NCBI RefSeq assembly: GCF_902506455.1
Contig: NZ_LR733844.1
Coordinates: 1,684,224-1,748,223, forward strand
DNA from: Sphingomonas sp. 8AM
GTDB taxonomy: Bacteria > Pseudomonadota > Alphaproteobacteria > Sphingomonadales > Sphingomonadaceae
Length of the DNA stretch: 64,000 nucleotides
Reading direction: 5' to 3'
Shown here: piece after piece, positions 1-8,476 of the stretch
Layout of the letters: the number at the start of each line of letters is the position of its first letter
Numbering within the stretch: the first letter of the stretch is position 1
Translations under genes and position numbers: made by a program
The notes under the pieces: generated by a model
Told to the model about the DNA's origin: nothing
Databases searched by the model: none
The model's input: the letters and a program-made list of their open reading frames with translations, nothing else

Positions 1-651
1 CTTCGACTTCGGCCCCTCGTTCACCTCGAAGATCACGTCGACGCGGTTCTGGTCGAGGCTGACCATCTTGGGCTGGACAGTTGCAGCAAAGCGGCCCTGC
101 CGGCGATACAATTCGATGATCCGCGCTACGTCGGCGCGCACCGCCGAACGGGTGAAGATCTGCCGCGGCTTGAGACGCACCTCCTTGCCGATCTTGTCTT
201 CCTTCAGCCGCTTGTTGCCCTCGAAGATCACGCGGTTGATGATCGGATTTTCCCGCACGCGGATCACGATATTGCCGGTCGCCGCGCCATCGATCTGCAC
301 GTCGGCGAACAGGTCGCTCGCGTAAAGGTCCTTGATCGCCTGATCGAGCGTCTCGTTGGTGTAGCTGTCGCCCTGCCGCAGCTTGGTATAACTCAGGGCG
401 GTCTCCGGCTCGATCCGCTGCGTTCCGTCGACGCGCAGCGTCGTGATCGTGCGGGCGGCCGGCTGCGCGATCGCCGGGCCCTGTTGCGCCGCCGGCGCCA
501 CCGCAGGCGCAGTCGTCGCCGGACGGACGGTTGCATTGGCGGCCGGGCGCGTCTGGGCGGTCGCGGCCAGCGGCACACCGGCCAGCATGGTGCAGCCCAG
601 CAAGGTCGCCGAGGCACGCGCCCGCGAAGTCGAAGTGTTCAGCACCGTCAC
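1..651 (-). CDS. bamA: Outer membrane protein assembly factor BamA, N-terminal part (cut by window edge)
   Basis: BamA is the central barrel of the BAM complex, which inserts beta-barrel proteins into the outer membrane. Only about 217 N-terminal residues lie in the window. The minus-strand translation starts at a GTG at 651 with AGGA six bases upstream, then gives a signal peptide (hydrophobic stretch around LLGCTMLAGVPLAATAQ), an Ala/Pro-rich linker, and the first POTRA domains (for example LRVDGTQRIEPETALSY and GNKRLKEDKIGKEVRLKP). The C-terminal barrel is outside the window. It lies 76 bases downstream of rseP on the same strand, the usual alphaproteobacterial order dxr-rseP-bamA. The GTG start is inferred from the ribosome site; a second GTG is in frame two codons later. 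Confidence 0.93.
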   Translation of the reverse strand, partial: MTVLNTSTSRARASATLLGCTMLAGVPLAATAQTRPAANATVRPATTAPAVAPAAQQGPAIAQPAARTITTLRVDGTQRIEPETALSYTKLRQGDSYTNETLDQAIKDLYASDLFADVQIDGAATGNIVIRVRENPIINRVIFEGNKRLKEDKIGKEVRLKPRQIFTRSAVRADVARIIELYRRQGRFAATVQPKMVSLDQNRVDVIFEVNEGPKSK

Positions 652-727
652 TGCATTCCTACCCGAGAGTAAACGCCGTCCATCGAGGCCCGGTCTTCGG
701 CGCGTGCGCCGCCCTGCCTTACCTTGC

Positions 728-1861
728 TCACCCGATCAACCCGGCCAGATGCCGCCAGAGGCCGAAGTTGCCCAGATCGTTGAACGTCACCAGCAACATC
801 AGCGCCAGCACCGCCACCAGCCCGCCGCGATACGCCCACTCCACCGCCTCCGGCGCCACCGGCCGGCGTCGCACCGCCTCGATTGCATAGAAGAGCAGGT
901 GCCCGCCATCCAGCATCGGCACTGGCAGCAGGTTGATGAACCCGAGATTGATCGAGACGAGCGCGATCAGGAAAACGAAGGCGTCCAGGCCCAGCGTGAT
1001 CTGTTCGCCCGACACCTTCGCGATCGACAGCGGCCCGCCGAGTTCCTTGACCGAGCGCCGTCCGGAAATGATCTGGCCGATCGTCTCCACCATCATCCCG
1101 ACGATCTGCCCGGTGCGCCGCACCGCGATGACCGGCGCTTCCAGCACCCCGACCCGCTCGATCACCGGGGCGGCCGGCGAGATGCCGAGCAGCCCGACGC
1201 GGTAGCTGTTGCCGAAGCGGTCGCGTTGTTCCTGCGTGCCGATCACCGCCTCGACGCTGGCCGGAGTGGCGCCGCGGACATAGTCGACCCGCGCCCGCTC
1301 GCCCGCCCGGATCTTCACGAACCGGACCATGTCTTCGAACGTCTCGACCGGCCGGCCGCCGAGCGCCGTGACGCGGTCGCCGGCCTGCAAGCCCGCAGCG
1401 GCGGCGGCCGTGCCGGGGATGGCCTGTCCTACAACACTCGGGGTCCGTGCGTCGCCGTAAGCGATGGCGAAGCCGGCGAGGATCAGGATCGCGAGTATGA
1501 AATTCACGAACGGCCCGGCTGCAACGATGATCGCGCGCTGCCATACCGGCTTGGCCTGGAACGTCTGCGCGCGCTCGGCGGGCGACAGCGCCAGCCACTC
1601 GCCGGTCGGCTGGCTTGCCGGGTTCATGTCGCCCGCGAACTTCACGTATCCGCCCAGCGGCAGCCACGCCAGCTTCCAGCGCGTACCGCGCCTGTCGGTC
1701 CAGCCCGCGACCTCGCGCCCGAAGCCGATTGAAAAGGCGTCCGCCTTCACGCCGAACCAGCGTCCGGCGAGATAATGTCCCATTTCATGAATGAAGACGA
1801 GCGGACCGATCACCAGAAAGAAGGCGAGAACGGTCAGCAATAGTCCGGGTGTCTGGATCAA
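728..1861 (-). CDS. rseP: RseP-type site-2 zinc metalloprotease
   Basis: Inner-membrane intramembrane protease that in Proteobacteria cleaves anti-sigma factors and remnant signal peptides. The zinc motif HEMGH lies in the first transmembrane segment (about residues 25-29) and the second metal motif, LDGGH, is near the C terminus. A PDZ segment containing GLQAGDRVTALGG sits between them; only one PDZ is evident, whereas E. coli RseP has two. About 377 residues, normal for alphaproteobacteria. No ATG is available. A TTG at 1870 abuts its possible ribosome site with no spacing, while the TTG at 1861 has GAAGGA nine bases upstream, so I prefer 1861. The start touches the end of dxr, implying translational coupling. 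Confidence 0.93.
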   Translation of the reverse strand: MIQTPGLLLTVLAFFLVIGPLVFIHEMGHYLAGRWFGVKADAFSIGFGREVAGWTDRRGTRWKLAWLPLGGYVKFAGDMNPASQPTGEWLALSPAERAQTFQAKPVWQRAIIVAAGPFVNFILAILILAGFAIAYGDARTPSVVGQAIPGTAAAAAGLQAGDRVTALGGRPVETFEDMVRFVKIRAGERARVDYVRGATPASVEAVIGTQEQRDRFGNSYRVGLLGISPAAPVIERVGVLEAPVIAVRRTGQIVGMMVETIGQIISGRRSVKELGGPLSIAKVSGEQITLGLDAFVFLIALVSINLGFINLLPVPMLDGGHLLFYAIEAVRRRPVAPEAVEWAYRGGLVAVLALMLLVTFNDLGNFGLWRHLAGLIG

Positions 1862-3015
1862 GCCACGCAATCCTTCACGCGCTCGCCCGCTAATTGCCGC
1901 GCTTCCGCATCGACGTGGAGTACCGCGTCGAGCGTTTTCGGCGCGGCCGGGTCGTAGCGCTGCAGGGTATCGTCGACGATTGCGGCGATTTCAAGAAAGC
2001 CGATGGCTCCTTTCAGAAACGCTGCCACGGCGATCTCGTTTGCCGCGTTCAGGATCGCAGGACGCGCGCCGCCGGCATTCACCGCAGCACGCGCCAGCGC
2101 CAGTGAACGAAAACGCGTCTCGTCAGGGGCTTCGAAGTCGAGCCTGCCGATCTTTACCAGGTCGAGCGGCGCCATCGGGGTCGCCATCCGTTCCGGCCAG
2201 GCAAGGCAATGCGCAATCGGCACGCGCATGTCGCTCGGCCCGAGTTGTGCGAGCATCGAGCCATCAACATAGTCGACGAGGCTGTGAATCACCGACTGCC
2301 GGTGGATGACGATCTCGATCCGCTCGGCGTCGACTGGGAAAAGCGCTGCCGCCTCGATCAGCTCCAGCCCCTTGTTCATCATCGTCGCGCTGTCGACCGA
2401 GATCTTCGCGCCCATTGACCAGTTCGGATGCGCGACCGCCTGCGCCGGCGTCACCGCCGCCATGTCGGCCAGCGACCAGTCGCGGAACGGCCCGCCACTC
2501 GCGGTCAGGATGATCCGCCGCACGCGGTCGACCTGCGCTAGGTCGAGGCACTGAAAGATCGCGTTATGCTCGCTGTCGGCGGGTAGCAGCGTCGCGCCGT
2601 GGCACGCCGCGGCGGCGGTGATGATCGCGCCCGCGGAGACCAGCGGCTCTTTGTTGGCGAGCACCACCGTCCCGCCCTGCTCGATCGCCGCCAGCGTCGG
2701 TCGCAGGCCCGCGCAGCCGACGATCGCCCCCATCGTCCAGTCCGCGCCGTTCGCCGCTGCGTCGCATACCGCCTGCGCCCCGCCCGCGATGGCGATCCCG
2801 GTTCCCGCAAGCGCGGTGCGCAGCGCTTCGAGGCACGCCTCGTCGGCGACCACCGCCAGCTCGGCATTGGTGCGGATCGCTGCCGCGGCAAGCCCGTCGA
2901 CATCGCAATTAGCGGTCAGCGCGCGCACCCGGAACGCCTCCGGCGCGCGTTCGACGAGGTCGAGTGTCGAAGTGCCGACCGAGCCGGTCGCGCCGAGAAT
3001 ATTGACGGTCCTCAT
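1858..3015 (-). CDS. dxr: 1-deoxy-D-xylulose 5-phosphate reductoisomerase
   Basis: Second enzyme of the MEP isoprenoid pathway: it converts DXP to 2-C-methyl-D-erythritol 4-phosphate with NADPH. The N terminus carries the nucleotide-binding ILGATGSVGTSTLDLV motif. NKEPLVSAG, LPADSEHNAIFQCL and SGGPFRDW are the conserved substrate and metal-binding blocks, followed by HPNWSMGAKISVDSATMMNKG. At 385 residues it is standard length. It overlaps the stop of cdsA by four bases (ATGA) and runs into rseP, so isoprenoid, lipid and envelope-protease genes appear co-transcribed. Undecaprenyl diphosphate synthase, which uses MEP products, is two genes upstream. Confidence 0.97.
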   Translation of the reverse strand: MRTVNILGATGSVGTSTLDLVERAPEAFRVRALTANCDVDGLAAAAIRTNAELAVVADEACLEALRTALAGTGIAIAGGAQAVCDAAANGADWTMGAIVGCAGLRPTLAAIEQGGTVVLANKEPLVSAGAIITAAAACHGATLLPADSEHNAIFQCLDLAQVDRVRRIILTASGGPFRDWSLADMAAVTPAQAVAHPNWSMGAKISVDSATMMNKGLELIEAAALFPVDAERIEIVIHRQSVIHSLVDYVDGSMLAQLGPSDMRVPIAHCLAWPERMATPMAPLDLVKIGRLDFEAPDETRFRSLALARAAVNAGGARPAILNAANEIAVAAFLKGAIGFLEIAAIVDDTLQRYDPAAPKTLDAVLHVDAEARQLAGERVKDCVA

Positions 3016-3845
3016 GCCGCCAAACCCGTGAGGGTCAGCACCAGGATCGCGGCAACCGGCGCGACCGGCACCAACCCGTCGAGCCGGTCGAGCACGCCGC
3101 CATGGCCGGGGAGGATATTGCCCGAGTCCTTCACGCCGGCGCGCCGCTTCAACCAGCTTTCATACAGGTCCCCGAGCTGCGCCAATACCGCCAGCACCGG
3201 CGAGCATAGCGCCAGCGCCAATGGCAGCCCGGCAGTGACATGAAGCACCAGCCCAAGCGCGCCCGCCGCGATGGTGCCGCCGATCAGTCCGGCCCAGGTC
3301 TTGTTCGGCGACAGCCGCGGCGCCAGCTTCGGTCCACCGATCGAGCGCCCGGCGAAGAACGCGCCGATGTCGCACGCCCAGACCAATGCCATCGCCCAAA
3401 AGGCATAAAGCAGCCCGTGCGCGTCATGGCGCCGCAACACCACCAACGCCAACACCGGCACGCCGCAATAAACGACGCCAGCCGCAAGTCGCGGCAGCCT
3501 GGTGACGATCACCACGAAGAACGCCGCCCCACCGATCAGCCCCAGCGTAAAGAAGTCATGCGGCTCGATGATGAGCCAGGCGGGTGCCATCGTCGCCAGC
3601 GGCACGCTCAATGCCATTTGCGCCAGTCGCTTGGTGCGGGCATCGACATGGTGAAGGTCCGACCATTCGGCCATCATGAACAGCGCGATCACCACCGCGA
3701 GCAGCCAGAAGGCGACATCGCCAACGACCAGCGCGACCGAGGCGACCGCGATCATGCCGACGCTGGCGATCATCCGCAGCCGCAGGTTCGATGGCGTCCG
3801 CAATTTCGCGTCCGGCGTCGGCGGAAGCGGGGCGTCGTCGCTCAT
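3012..3845 (-). CDS. cdsA: Phosphatidate cytidylyltransferase
   Basis: Makes CDP-diacylglycerol from phosphatidic acid and CTP in the inner membrane, the precursor used by PssA, which is also in this window. 277 residues with several hydrophobic helices. The family signature lies near the C terminus: SPNKTWAG, then QLGDLYESWLKRRAGVKDSG and LPGHGGVLDRLDG, where the Asp residues bind the metal. The ATG at 3845 follows uppS by ten bases. A longer reading to 4007 overlaps uppS and has no family similarity, so I reject it. The four-base overlap with dxr supports one operon. Confidence 0.95.
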   Translation of the reverse strand: MSDDAPLPPTPDAKLRTPSNLRLRMIASVGMIAVASVALVVGDVAFWLLAVVIALFMMAEWSDLHHVDARTKRLAQMALSVPLATMAPAWLIIEPHDFFTLGLIGGAAFFVVIVTRLPRLAAGVVYCGVPVLALVVLRRHDAHGLLYAFWAMALVWACDIGAFFAGRSIGGPKLAPRLSPNKTWAGLIGGTIAAGALGLVLHVTAGLPLALALCSPVLAVLAQLGDLYESWLKRRAGVKDSGNILPGHGGVLDRLDGLVPVAPVAAILVLTLTGLAA

Positions 3846-3855
3846 GCGCGGTGGA

Positions 3856-4587
3856 TCACAGCCCGCCGAACCGGCGCTGGCGCTGACCGAAAGCGTCGAC
3901 CGCCCCGGCCAGCGCGTCGGCGTCGAAGTCGGGCCACAGCGTATCGACGAACAGCAGCTCGGCATAAGCCGCCTGCCAAAGGAGAAAATTCGACAGCCGT
4001 TGCTCACCCGACGTGCGGATCAGCAGATCGAGCGGTGGCAAGTCATGCGTTTCGAGCTGCGCCTCGATCGCCTCGGCGTCGATCGTCGCCGGATCGAGCG
4101 TGCCGTCGGCAGCACGCGCCGCGAGCGACTGCGCCGCCGCGACCAGCTCGGCCTGCGCGCCATAGTTCAGCGCGATCGCGAGGATCGGGCCGCGATTGGC
4201 GGCGGTTCGTGCCAGCGCATCGTCGATCAGCGCGACGACATCTTCGGGAAAGCGGCGATAGTCACCCAGCACGCGCAACCGCACATCCTCGCGGACCAGC
4301 TCGGCGAGATCGTTGCGGATGAACAGCTTGAGCAGCTTCATCAATCCGCCGATCTCCTCGGCCGGCCGCCGCCAGTTCTCCGAGGAGAAGGCGTAGAGCG
4401 TCAGCGCCTCGATCCCGATCGCACGTGCGGCGCGCGTCACGCTCCGCACCGCCTCAACCCCCGCACGATGCCCCATCGCCCGGGGCAGCCGCCGCGCGGC
4501 GGCCCAACGGCCGTTGCCGTCCATGATGATCGCCACATGACGCGGCAGGACGGCGGGTGCGGCCTGCGGGATCGCCGCGGTCGCCAT
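3856..4587 (-). CDS. uppS: Undecaprenyl diphosphate synthase (cis-prenyltransferase)
   Basis: Condenses isopentenyl diphosphate onto farnesyl diphosphate to make the C55 carrier lipid for peptidoglycan and O-antigen. The N-terminal block HVAIIMDGNGRWAAAR contains the catalytic Asp, and GHRAGVEAVR, LYAFSSENWRRP and DLLIRTSGEQRLSNFLLWQAAY are all conserved. 243 residues from the ATG at 4587, chosen because GGGGAGGG lies six bases upstream; a GTG at 4611 would add eight residues without a better ribosome site. It sits 28 bases after frr and 10 before cdsA on the same strand. Confidence 0.96.
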   Translation of the reverse strand: MATAAIPQAAPAVLPRHVAIIMDGNGRWAAARRLPRAMGHRAGVEAVRSVTRAARAIGIEALTLYAFSSENWRRPAEEIGGLMKLLKLFIRNDLAELVREDVRLRVLGDYRRFPEDVVALIDDALARTAANRGPILAIALNYGAQAELVAAAQSLAARAADGTLDPATIDAEAIEAQLETHDLPPLDLLIRTSGEQRLSNFLLWQAAYAELLFVDTLWPDFDADALAGAVDAFGQRQRRFGGL

Positions 4588-4615
4588 CAAATCCCTCCCC
4601 GAAGCGCGCACGACG

Positions 4616-5173
4616 TCACTTGTTGAGGATTTCCTTTTCCTTCGCGGCCGATACCGCGTCGATGTCGGCGATCGTCGCGTCCGTCAGCTTCTGCACCTCG
4701 GTCTCCAGGCGCTTGCGATCGTCCTCGGAGATGACATTCTTCTTCTCGTCGGTCTTCAGCGCGTCCATGCCGTCGCGGCGGACGTTGCGCACCGCGATCT
4801 TGGCCTTCTCCGAATATTGCCCGGCCAGCTTCGCCAGCTCCTTGCGGCGCTCCTCGGTCAGATCCGGGATCGGCAGCCGGAGCGTCTGGCCATCATTGAT
4901 CGGGTTGAGCCCGAGTCCGGCCGAGCGGATCGCTTTTTCGACGGGACCGACGTTCGTCTTGTCCCATACCTGCACCGACAGCATCCGCGGCTCGGGCACC
5001 GAAACGGTCGCGACCTGGTTGAGCGGCATGTGCGCGCCGTAGACTTCGACCGTCACCGGATCGAGCAGCGACGTCGAGGCACGGCCGGTGCGCAACCCGC
5101 TCAGATCGCCCTTCAGCGCTTCGATCGCGCCGTTCATCCGCCGCTCGAGATCGGCCTTGTCATACGCGGGCAT
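4616..5173 (-). CDS. frr: Ribosome recycling factor
   Basis: With EF-G, splits post-termination ribosomes. 185 residues, the family length, with the typical start [20 protein letters not shown], central GLRTGRAS and [10 protein letters not shown], and the C-terminal [25 protein letters not shown] helix region split over the three-helix bundle. The ATG at 5173 overlaps the last 14 bases of pyrH, so translation is probably coupled. The order rpsB-tsf-pyrH-frr is widely conserved in bacteria. Confidence 0.97.
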   Translation of the reverse strand: MPAYDKADLERRMNGAIEALKGDLSGLRTGRASTSLLDPVTVEVYGAHMPLNQVATVSVPEPRMLSVQVWDKTNVGPVEKAIRSAGLGLNPINDGQTLRLPIPDLTEERRKELAKLAGQYSEKAKIAVRNVRRDGMDALKTDEKKNVISEDDRKRLETEVQKLTDATIADIDAVSAAKEKEILNK

Positions 5174-5903
5174 CGATAGTCTCCATCTTCTTCTGCACGA
5201 CCGTCGACACGCCCTTGCCGTCCAGCACGGCGGCAAAATTGCCATGCTCGCGGATGTTGAACACGACGATCGGAATGTCCGAATCACGGCACAGCGCCAC
5301 TGCGCTGGCATCCATCACCTTCAGGTTCTTTGCCAGAACCATGTCGTAACTGACTGTGTCATAACGCTTCGCATCGGCCACCTTCTTCGGATCGGCATCA
5401 TAGACGCCGTCTACCGAGGTACCCTTGAACAAGGCGTCGCAATTCATCTCGGCAGCGCGCAACGCTGCGCCGCTGTCGGTCGTGAAGAACGGCGAGCCGA
5501 CGCCGGCGGCGAAGATCACCACGCGGCCCTTCTCCAGATGCCGCTCGGCGCGACGCCGGATGAACGGCTCGCAGACCGAATGCATCGGGATCGCCGACTG
5601 GACGCGCGTGTCGACGCCGATCGTCTCCAGCGCGTTCTGCACCGCCAGCGCGTTCATGACCGTCGCCAGCATCCCCATGTAGTCGGCGGTCGCGCGCTCC
5701 ATGCCATTCGCCGCGCCGGAAATGCCGCGAAAAATGTTTCCACCGCCCACAACGATGCACAGCTCATAGCCCTGCGCCTTCACGCCGGCGATTTCCTCGG
5801 CGACGCGCGCGGTCACGGCGGTGTCGATCGCGAGCCCGCCCTGCCCCATCAGGACCTCGCCCGACAGCTTGAGCAGAATGCGTTTGTAGCGGGGCTCGGT
5901 CAC
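5160..5903 (-). CDS. pyrH: UMP kinase (uridylate kinase)
   Basis: Phosphorylates UMP to UDP, the hexameric bacterial amino-acid-kinase-fold enzyme. Visible motifs are [13 protein letters not shown] (phosphate binding), [22 protein letters not shown] and the [14 protein letters not shown] block. 247 residues from a GTG at 5903; the frame is open further upstream but without family similarity, and the upstream stretch includes the tsf terminator. The start codon is not ATG and only a weak GGAA precedes it. It overlaps frr. Confidence 0.96.
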   Translation of the reverse strand: MTEPRYKRILLKLSGEVLMGQGGLAIDTAVTARVAEEIAGVKAQGYELCIVVGGGNIFRGISGAANGMERATADYMGMLATVMNALAVQNALETIGVDTRVQSAIPMHSVCEPFIRRRAERHLEKGRVVIFAAGVGSPFFTTDSGAALRAAEMNCDALFKGTSVDGVYDADPKKVADAKRYDTVSYDMVLAKNLKVMDASAVALCRDSDIPIVVFNIREHGNFAAVLDGKGVSTVVQKKMETIDARV

Positions 5904-6007
5904 AGGAATTCCGTTGTTGTGGGAGGGCGAAGCGGCGCGGACCCTAAGCGGCGGGTGCGCGGCTGGCAATGGGTTGACACGTTCGCGATGCGCGCCGCAC
6001 GCCGCAC

Positions 6008-6048
6008 AAAAAATGAACCGCCGCCCCGGTCTGAACCGGAGCGGCGGC
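6008..6048 (-). terminator. Intrinsic terminator after tsf
   Basis: On the minus strand a roughly 14-base GC-rich stem (arms 6017-6030 and 6035-6048, loop of four, one G-U pair) is followed by a run of six T at 6013-6008. It lies between the tsf stop and pyrH, so rpsB-tsf can end here while some transcription reads into pyrH-frr-uppS. Confidence 0.7.
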
Positions 6049-6096
6049 ATAATATTCCGGCAGCCACCGCGAAAGCCCGCGATGCAGCGGGGCGGA

Positions 6097-7029
6097 TCAG
6101 CCCTGCGGCACGCCCGAAGCGGCGGCGACCTCGGCGGCGAAGTCGGAGACTTCCTTCTCGATGCCCTCGCCGAGCTGGAAGCGGACATAATCCTTCAGCA
6201 CGATCTCGGCACCGGCGTCCTTGCCGGCCTTGGCGACCACGTCGCTGATCTTGGTCTTGCCGTCCATGACGAACAGCTGGCTGACCAGCGCGTGCTCCTT
6301 GCGGTACTTGGCGATCGAGCCCTCGACCATCTTGGCGATGATGTCGGCCGGCTTGCCCGACTCGGACGCCTTCTCGGTCGCGATCGCGCGCTCACGCTCG
6401 ATCTCGGCCTCGTCGAGGTCGTTCTCGTTCAGCGCCTTCGGGAAAGCGGCGGCGATGTGCATCGCCAGCTGCTTGCCCAGACCCTGCAGCACGTCGTCGG
6501 CGGCGGTGCTCTCCAGCGCGACCAGCACGCCGATCTTGCCCAGACCCGGCGCCTGCTGGTTGTGGACATAGGCGACAACCGCGCCGTTCGCGACACTCAG
6601 CTGACGCGCGCGGCGGATCGACTGGTTCTCGCCGATCGTCGCGATGTTGTTGGTCAGCACCTCCTCGACGGTAGTGCCCGACGGCATCTTCTCCGCCTTG
6701 ATCGCGTCGACGTCGCCACTGGTGGCGAGGGCGATCTGCGTCACCTCACGAACGAAGTTCTGGAACTGCTCGTTCTTCGCGACGAAGTCGGTCTCGGAGT
6801 TCACCTCGACCGCCGCACCCTTGGTGCCGGCGACGGCGACGCCGACCAGACCTTCGGCGGCGGTGCGGCTCGACTTCTTCTGCGCCGCAGCCAGACCCTT
6901 GGTGCGCAGCCAGTCCAGCGCCGCGTCGGTGTCACCACCGGTCTCGTTCAACGCCTTCTTGCAGTCCATCATGCCCGCGCCGCTCTTCTCGCGCAGGTCC
7001 TTGACCATCGCTGCCGTGATATCGGCCAT
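6097..7029 (-). CDS. tsf: Translation elongation factor Ts
   Basis: Nucleotide exchange factor for EF-Tu. 310 residues with the N-terminal UBA-like block [24 protein letters not shown], then [20 protein letters not shown], the [13 protein letters not shown] signature and [11 protein letters not shown] in the core dimerisation region. The ATG at 7029 has GAGGA seven bases upstream. It lies downstream of rpsB in the standard pair, with two hairpins in the 108-base gap. Confidence 0.97.
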   Translation of the reverse strand: MADITAAMVKDLREKSGAGMMDCKKALNETGGDTDAALDWLRTKGLAAAQKKSSRTAAEGLVGVAVAGTKGAAVEVNSETDFVAKNEQFQNFVREVTQIALATSGDVDAIKAEKMPSGTTVEEVLTNNIATIGENQSIRRARQLSVANGAVVAYVHNQQAPGLGKIGVLVALESTAADDVLQGLGKQLAMHIAAAFPKALNENDLDEAEIERERAIATEKASESGKPADIIAKMVEGSIAKYRKEHALVSQLFVMDGKTKISDVVAKAGKDAGAEIVLKDYVRFQLGEGIEKEVSDFAAEVAAASGVPQG

Positions 7030-7055
7030 TTGACTGTCCTCGATTGTGATGGAGT

Positions 7056-7125
7056 CGACGCGCGGCGATACTGCATCGCCGCGCGTCGATCGGAAAATAG
7101 TGGAGGCGCCAATTACGACGCCTCC
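7056..7125 (-). promoter_or_regulatory. Two hairpins between rpsB and tsf
   Basis: A perfect 14-base inverted repeat (7056-7069 with 7075-7088, loop of five) and a seven-base one (7102-7108 with 7119-7125) fill most of the gap. Neither has a long T run on the minus strand, so they look more like mRNA processing, stability or attenuation structures than efficient terminators. Function is inferred. Confidence 0.5.
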
Positions 7126-7137
7126 ATGACATTCGCT

Positions 7138-7941
7138 TTACGCGGCGGCGGGTTCGCCCTCGGCCGCTGCAGGCTCGGCGGCCGGCTCGGCAGCCAGCGC
7201 CTCTTCGGCCGGCGGCTCGCTCATCGCGCCCAGATCGACGCCACGGCTCGCCTGCTGCTGCTGGTTGCCGCGGGTCGAGGCGATGGCGATCGCCTCGCAA
7301 TACAGGCGGATCGCGCGTGCCGCGTCGTCATTGGCGGGCACCGGGAAGGCGATGCCGTCGGGCGACACGTTCGAATCGAGGATCGCGACGACCGGAATGC
7401 CGAGCGTATTGGCTTCCTTGATCGCCAGCTCTTCCTTGTTGGCGTCGATCACGAACATCACGTCCGGGATGCCGCCCATGTCGCGGATGCCGCCCAGCGA
7501 CAGCTCGAGCTTGTCGCGCTCGCGCGTCAGCTGCAGCACTTCCTTCTTGGTGAGGCCGGCAGTGTTGCCCGACAGCTGCTCCTCAAGGCTCTTCAGGCGC
7601 TTGATCGAGTTCGAGATCGTCTTCCAGTTGGTGAGCATCCCGCCCAGCCAGCGGTGGTTGACGAAATGCTGGCCGGCGCGACGTGCCGCCTCGGCGACCG
7701 GCTCCTGCGCCTGGCGCTTTGTGCCGACGAACAGCACCTTGCCGCCCGACGCGACGGACTGGCTGACGAAGTCGAGCGCGCGCGCGAACAGCGGCACGGT
7801 CTGCGACAGGTCGATGATGTGGACGCCGTTACGCTCGCCGAAGATGTAGGGCTTCATCTTCGGGTTCCAGCGGTGGGTCTGGTGGCCGAAGTGCGCGCCG
7901 GTTTCAATGAGCTGCTGCATGGAGACGACAGGAGCCGCCAT
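7138..7941 (-). CDS. rpsB: 30S ribosomal protein S2
   Basis: Small-subunit protein S2. The block [21 protein letters not shown] marks the N terminus, followed by [45 protein letters not shown] and [13 protein letters not shown]. 267 residues from the ATG at 7941; the reading upstream of it (to 8025) is unrelated to S2. The last 25 or so residues are Ala/Glu/Pro-rich, a low-complexity tail common in alphaproteobacterial S2. Confidence 0.97.
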   Translation of the reverse strand: MAAPVVSMQQLIETGAHFGHQTHRWNPKMKPYIFGERNGVHIIDLSQTVPLFARALDFVSQSVASGGKVLFVGTKRQAQEPVAEAARRAGQHFVNHRWLGGMLTNWKTISNSIKRLKSLEEQLSGNTAGLTKKEVLQLTRERDKLELSLGGIRDMGGIPDVMFVIDANKEELAIKEANTLGIPVVAILDSNVSPDGIAFPVPANDDAARAIRLYCEAIAIASTRGNQQQQASRGVDLGAMSEPPAEEALAAEPAAEPAAAEGEPAAA

Positions 7942-8059
7942 GGTGTGTTTTCCTTCCGGTTGAGCCTCTGGGGAGCGAGTGACGCGACCTGAAAGGCCAG
8001 CGCACCGGTTGATAATGCTCCCCATGCGGGGTTGAGGCGCGCGCCCTACCCGACCGTCA

Positions 8060-8096
8060 CCTATAATGCAAGTTCCGGCCGGTTGTTGACAAAGGC
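8060..8096 (-). promoter_or_regulatory. Candidate rpsB promoter
   Basis: On the minus strand TTGTCA (around 8096-8091) is followed after about 18 bases by CATTAT (around 8072-8067), some 120 bases before the rpsB start. It is the best sigma-70-like pair in the gap; spacing is at the long end and no transcript start is known. Confidence 0.35.
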
Positions 8097-8135
8097 GAAC
8101 ATAGCTGGAACAAGGCGATGGAACAGAGCGGGAAC
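8097..8135 (+). promoter_or_regulatory. Tandem LexA (SOS) boxes
   Basis: Two exact copies of the alphaproteobacterial LexA site GAAC-N7-GAAC: GAACATAGCTGGAAC at 8097-8111 and GAACAGAGCGGGAAC at 8121-8135, starts 24 bases apart. They lie in the gap between rpsB (minus) and the small membrane gene at 8234 (plus). Single copies of the same motif precede uvrD and radA in this window, which supports the reading. By base composition I expect roughly one chance match in 64 kb, so two adjacent ones in one intergenic gap are unlikely to be random. Confidence 0.75.
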
Positions 8136-8233
8136 TATGTTGCTAAACGTCCGCTCTGACACTGATTTAGGAACCACGCCGCTGTGCGGGAATTTACAGC
8201 GGGACGGTTCGCACGATGTGCGAGGAGGCGAGC

Positions 8234-8476
8234 ATGGCAACCTTGATGGCAGTGATGGTGTTTGGCGGCGCGGCAACGATGGCGCTTTATGCGCTGGCCG
8301 CAACGGTGCTTCCGCAAGCGTCCCGGATCGCTGCGGTATTGCGGGGACAATCGGGCGGCGGCCGGTTCGAGCCGCTCTCAACGCTGGTACGTGCCGAGCG
8401 TCGGATCGCGGTCAGGCGCTGGGCGGCAGGCTCGACGGTGGCGTCGATGACGCTGCGCTCGCGCGAAGCCGCTTGA
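8234..8476 (+). CDS. Small single-pass membrane protein, probably SOS-induced
   Basis: Not a family I recognise. 80 residues from the ATG at 8234, which has GAGGAG seven bases upstream. Residues about 3-25 are one hydrophobic helix (MAVMVFGGAATMALYALAA). The rest is a basic, probably cytoplasmic tail containing RRIAVRRWAAGS. Two LexA boxes sit 99-137 bases upstream, so DNA damage should induce it. SOS-induced small inner-membrane proteins in other bacteria (SidA and DidA in Caulobacter) block cell division; the layout is similar but I see no sequence match, so that role is inference. Its 3' end overlaps the end of convergent pssA by 65 bases. Confidence 0.65.
   Translation: MATLMAVMVFGGAATMALYALAATVLPQASRIAAVLRGQSGGGRFEPLSTLVRAERRIAVRRWAAGSTVASMTLRSREAA

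Noticed and set aside
5914..7992. Plus-strand open frame of 692 codons
   Set aside because: Antisense to tsf and rpsB, crossing the tsf terminator.
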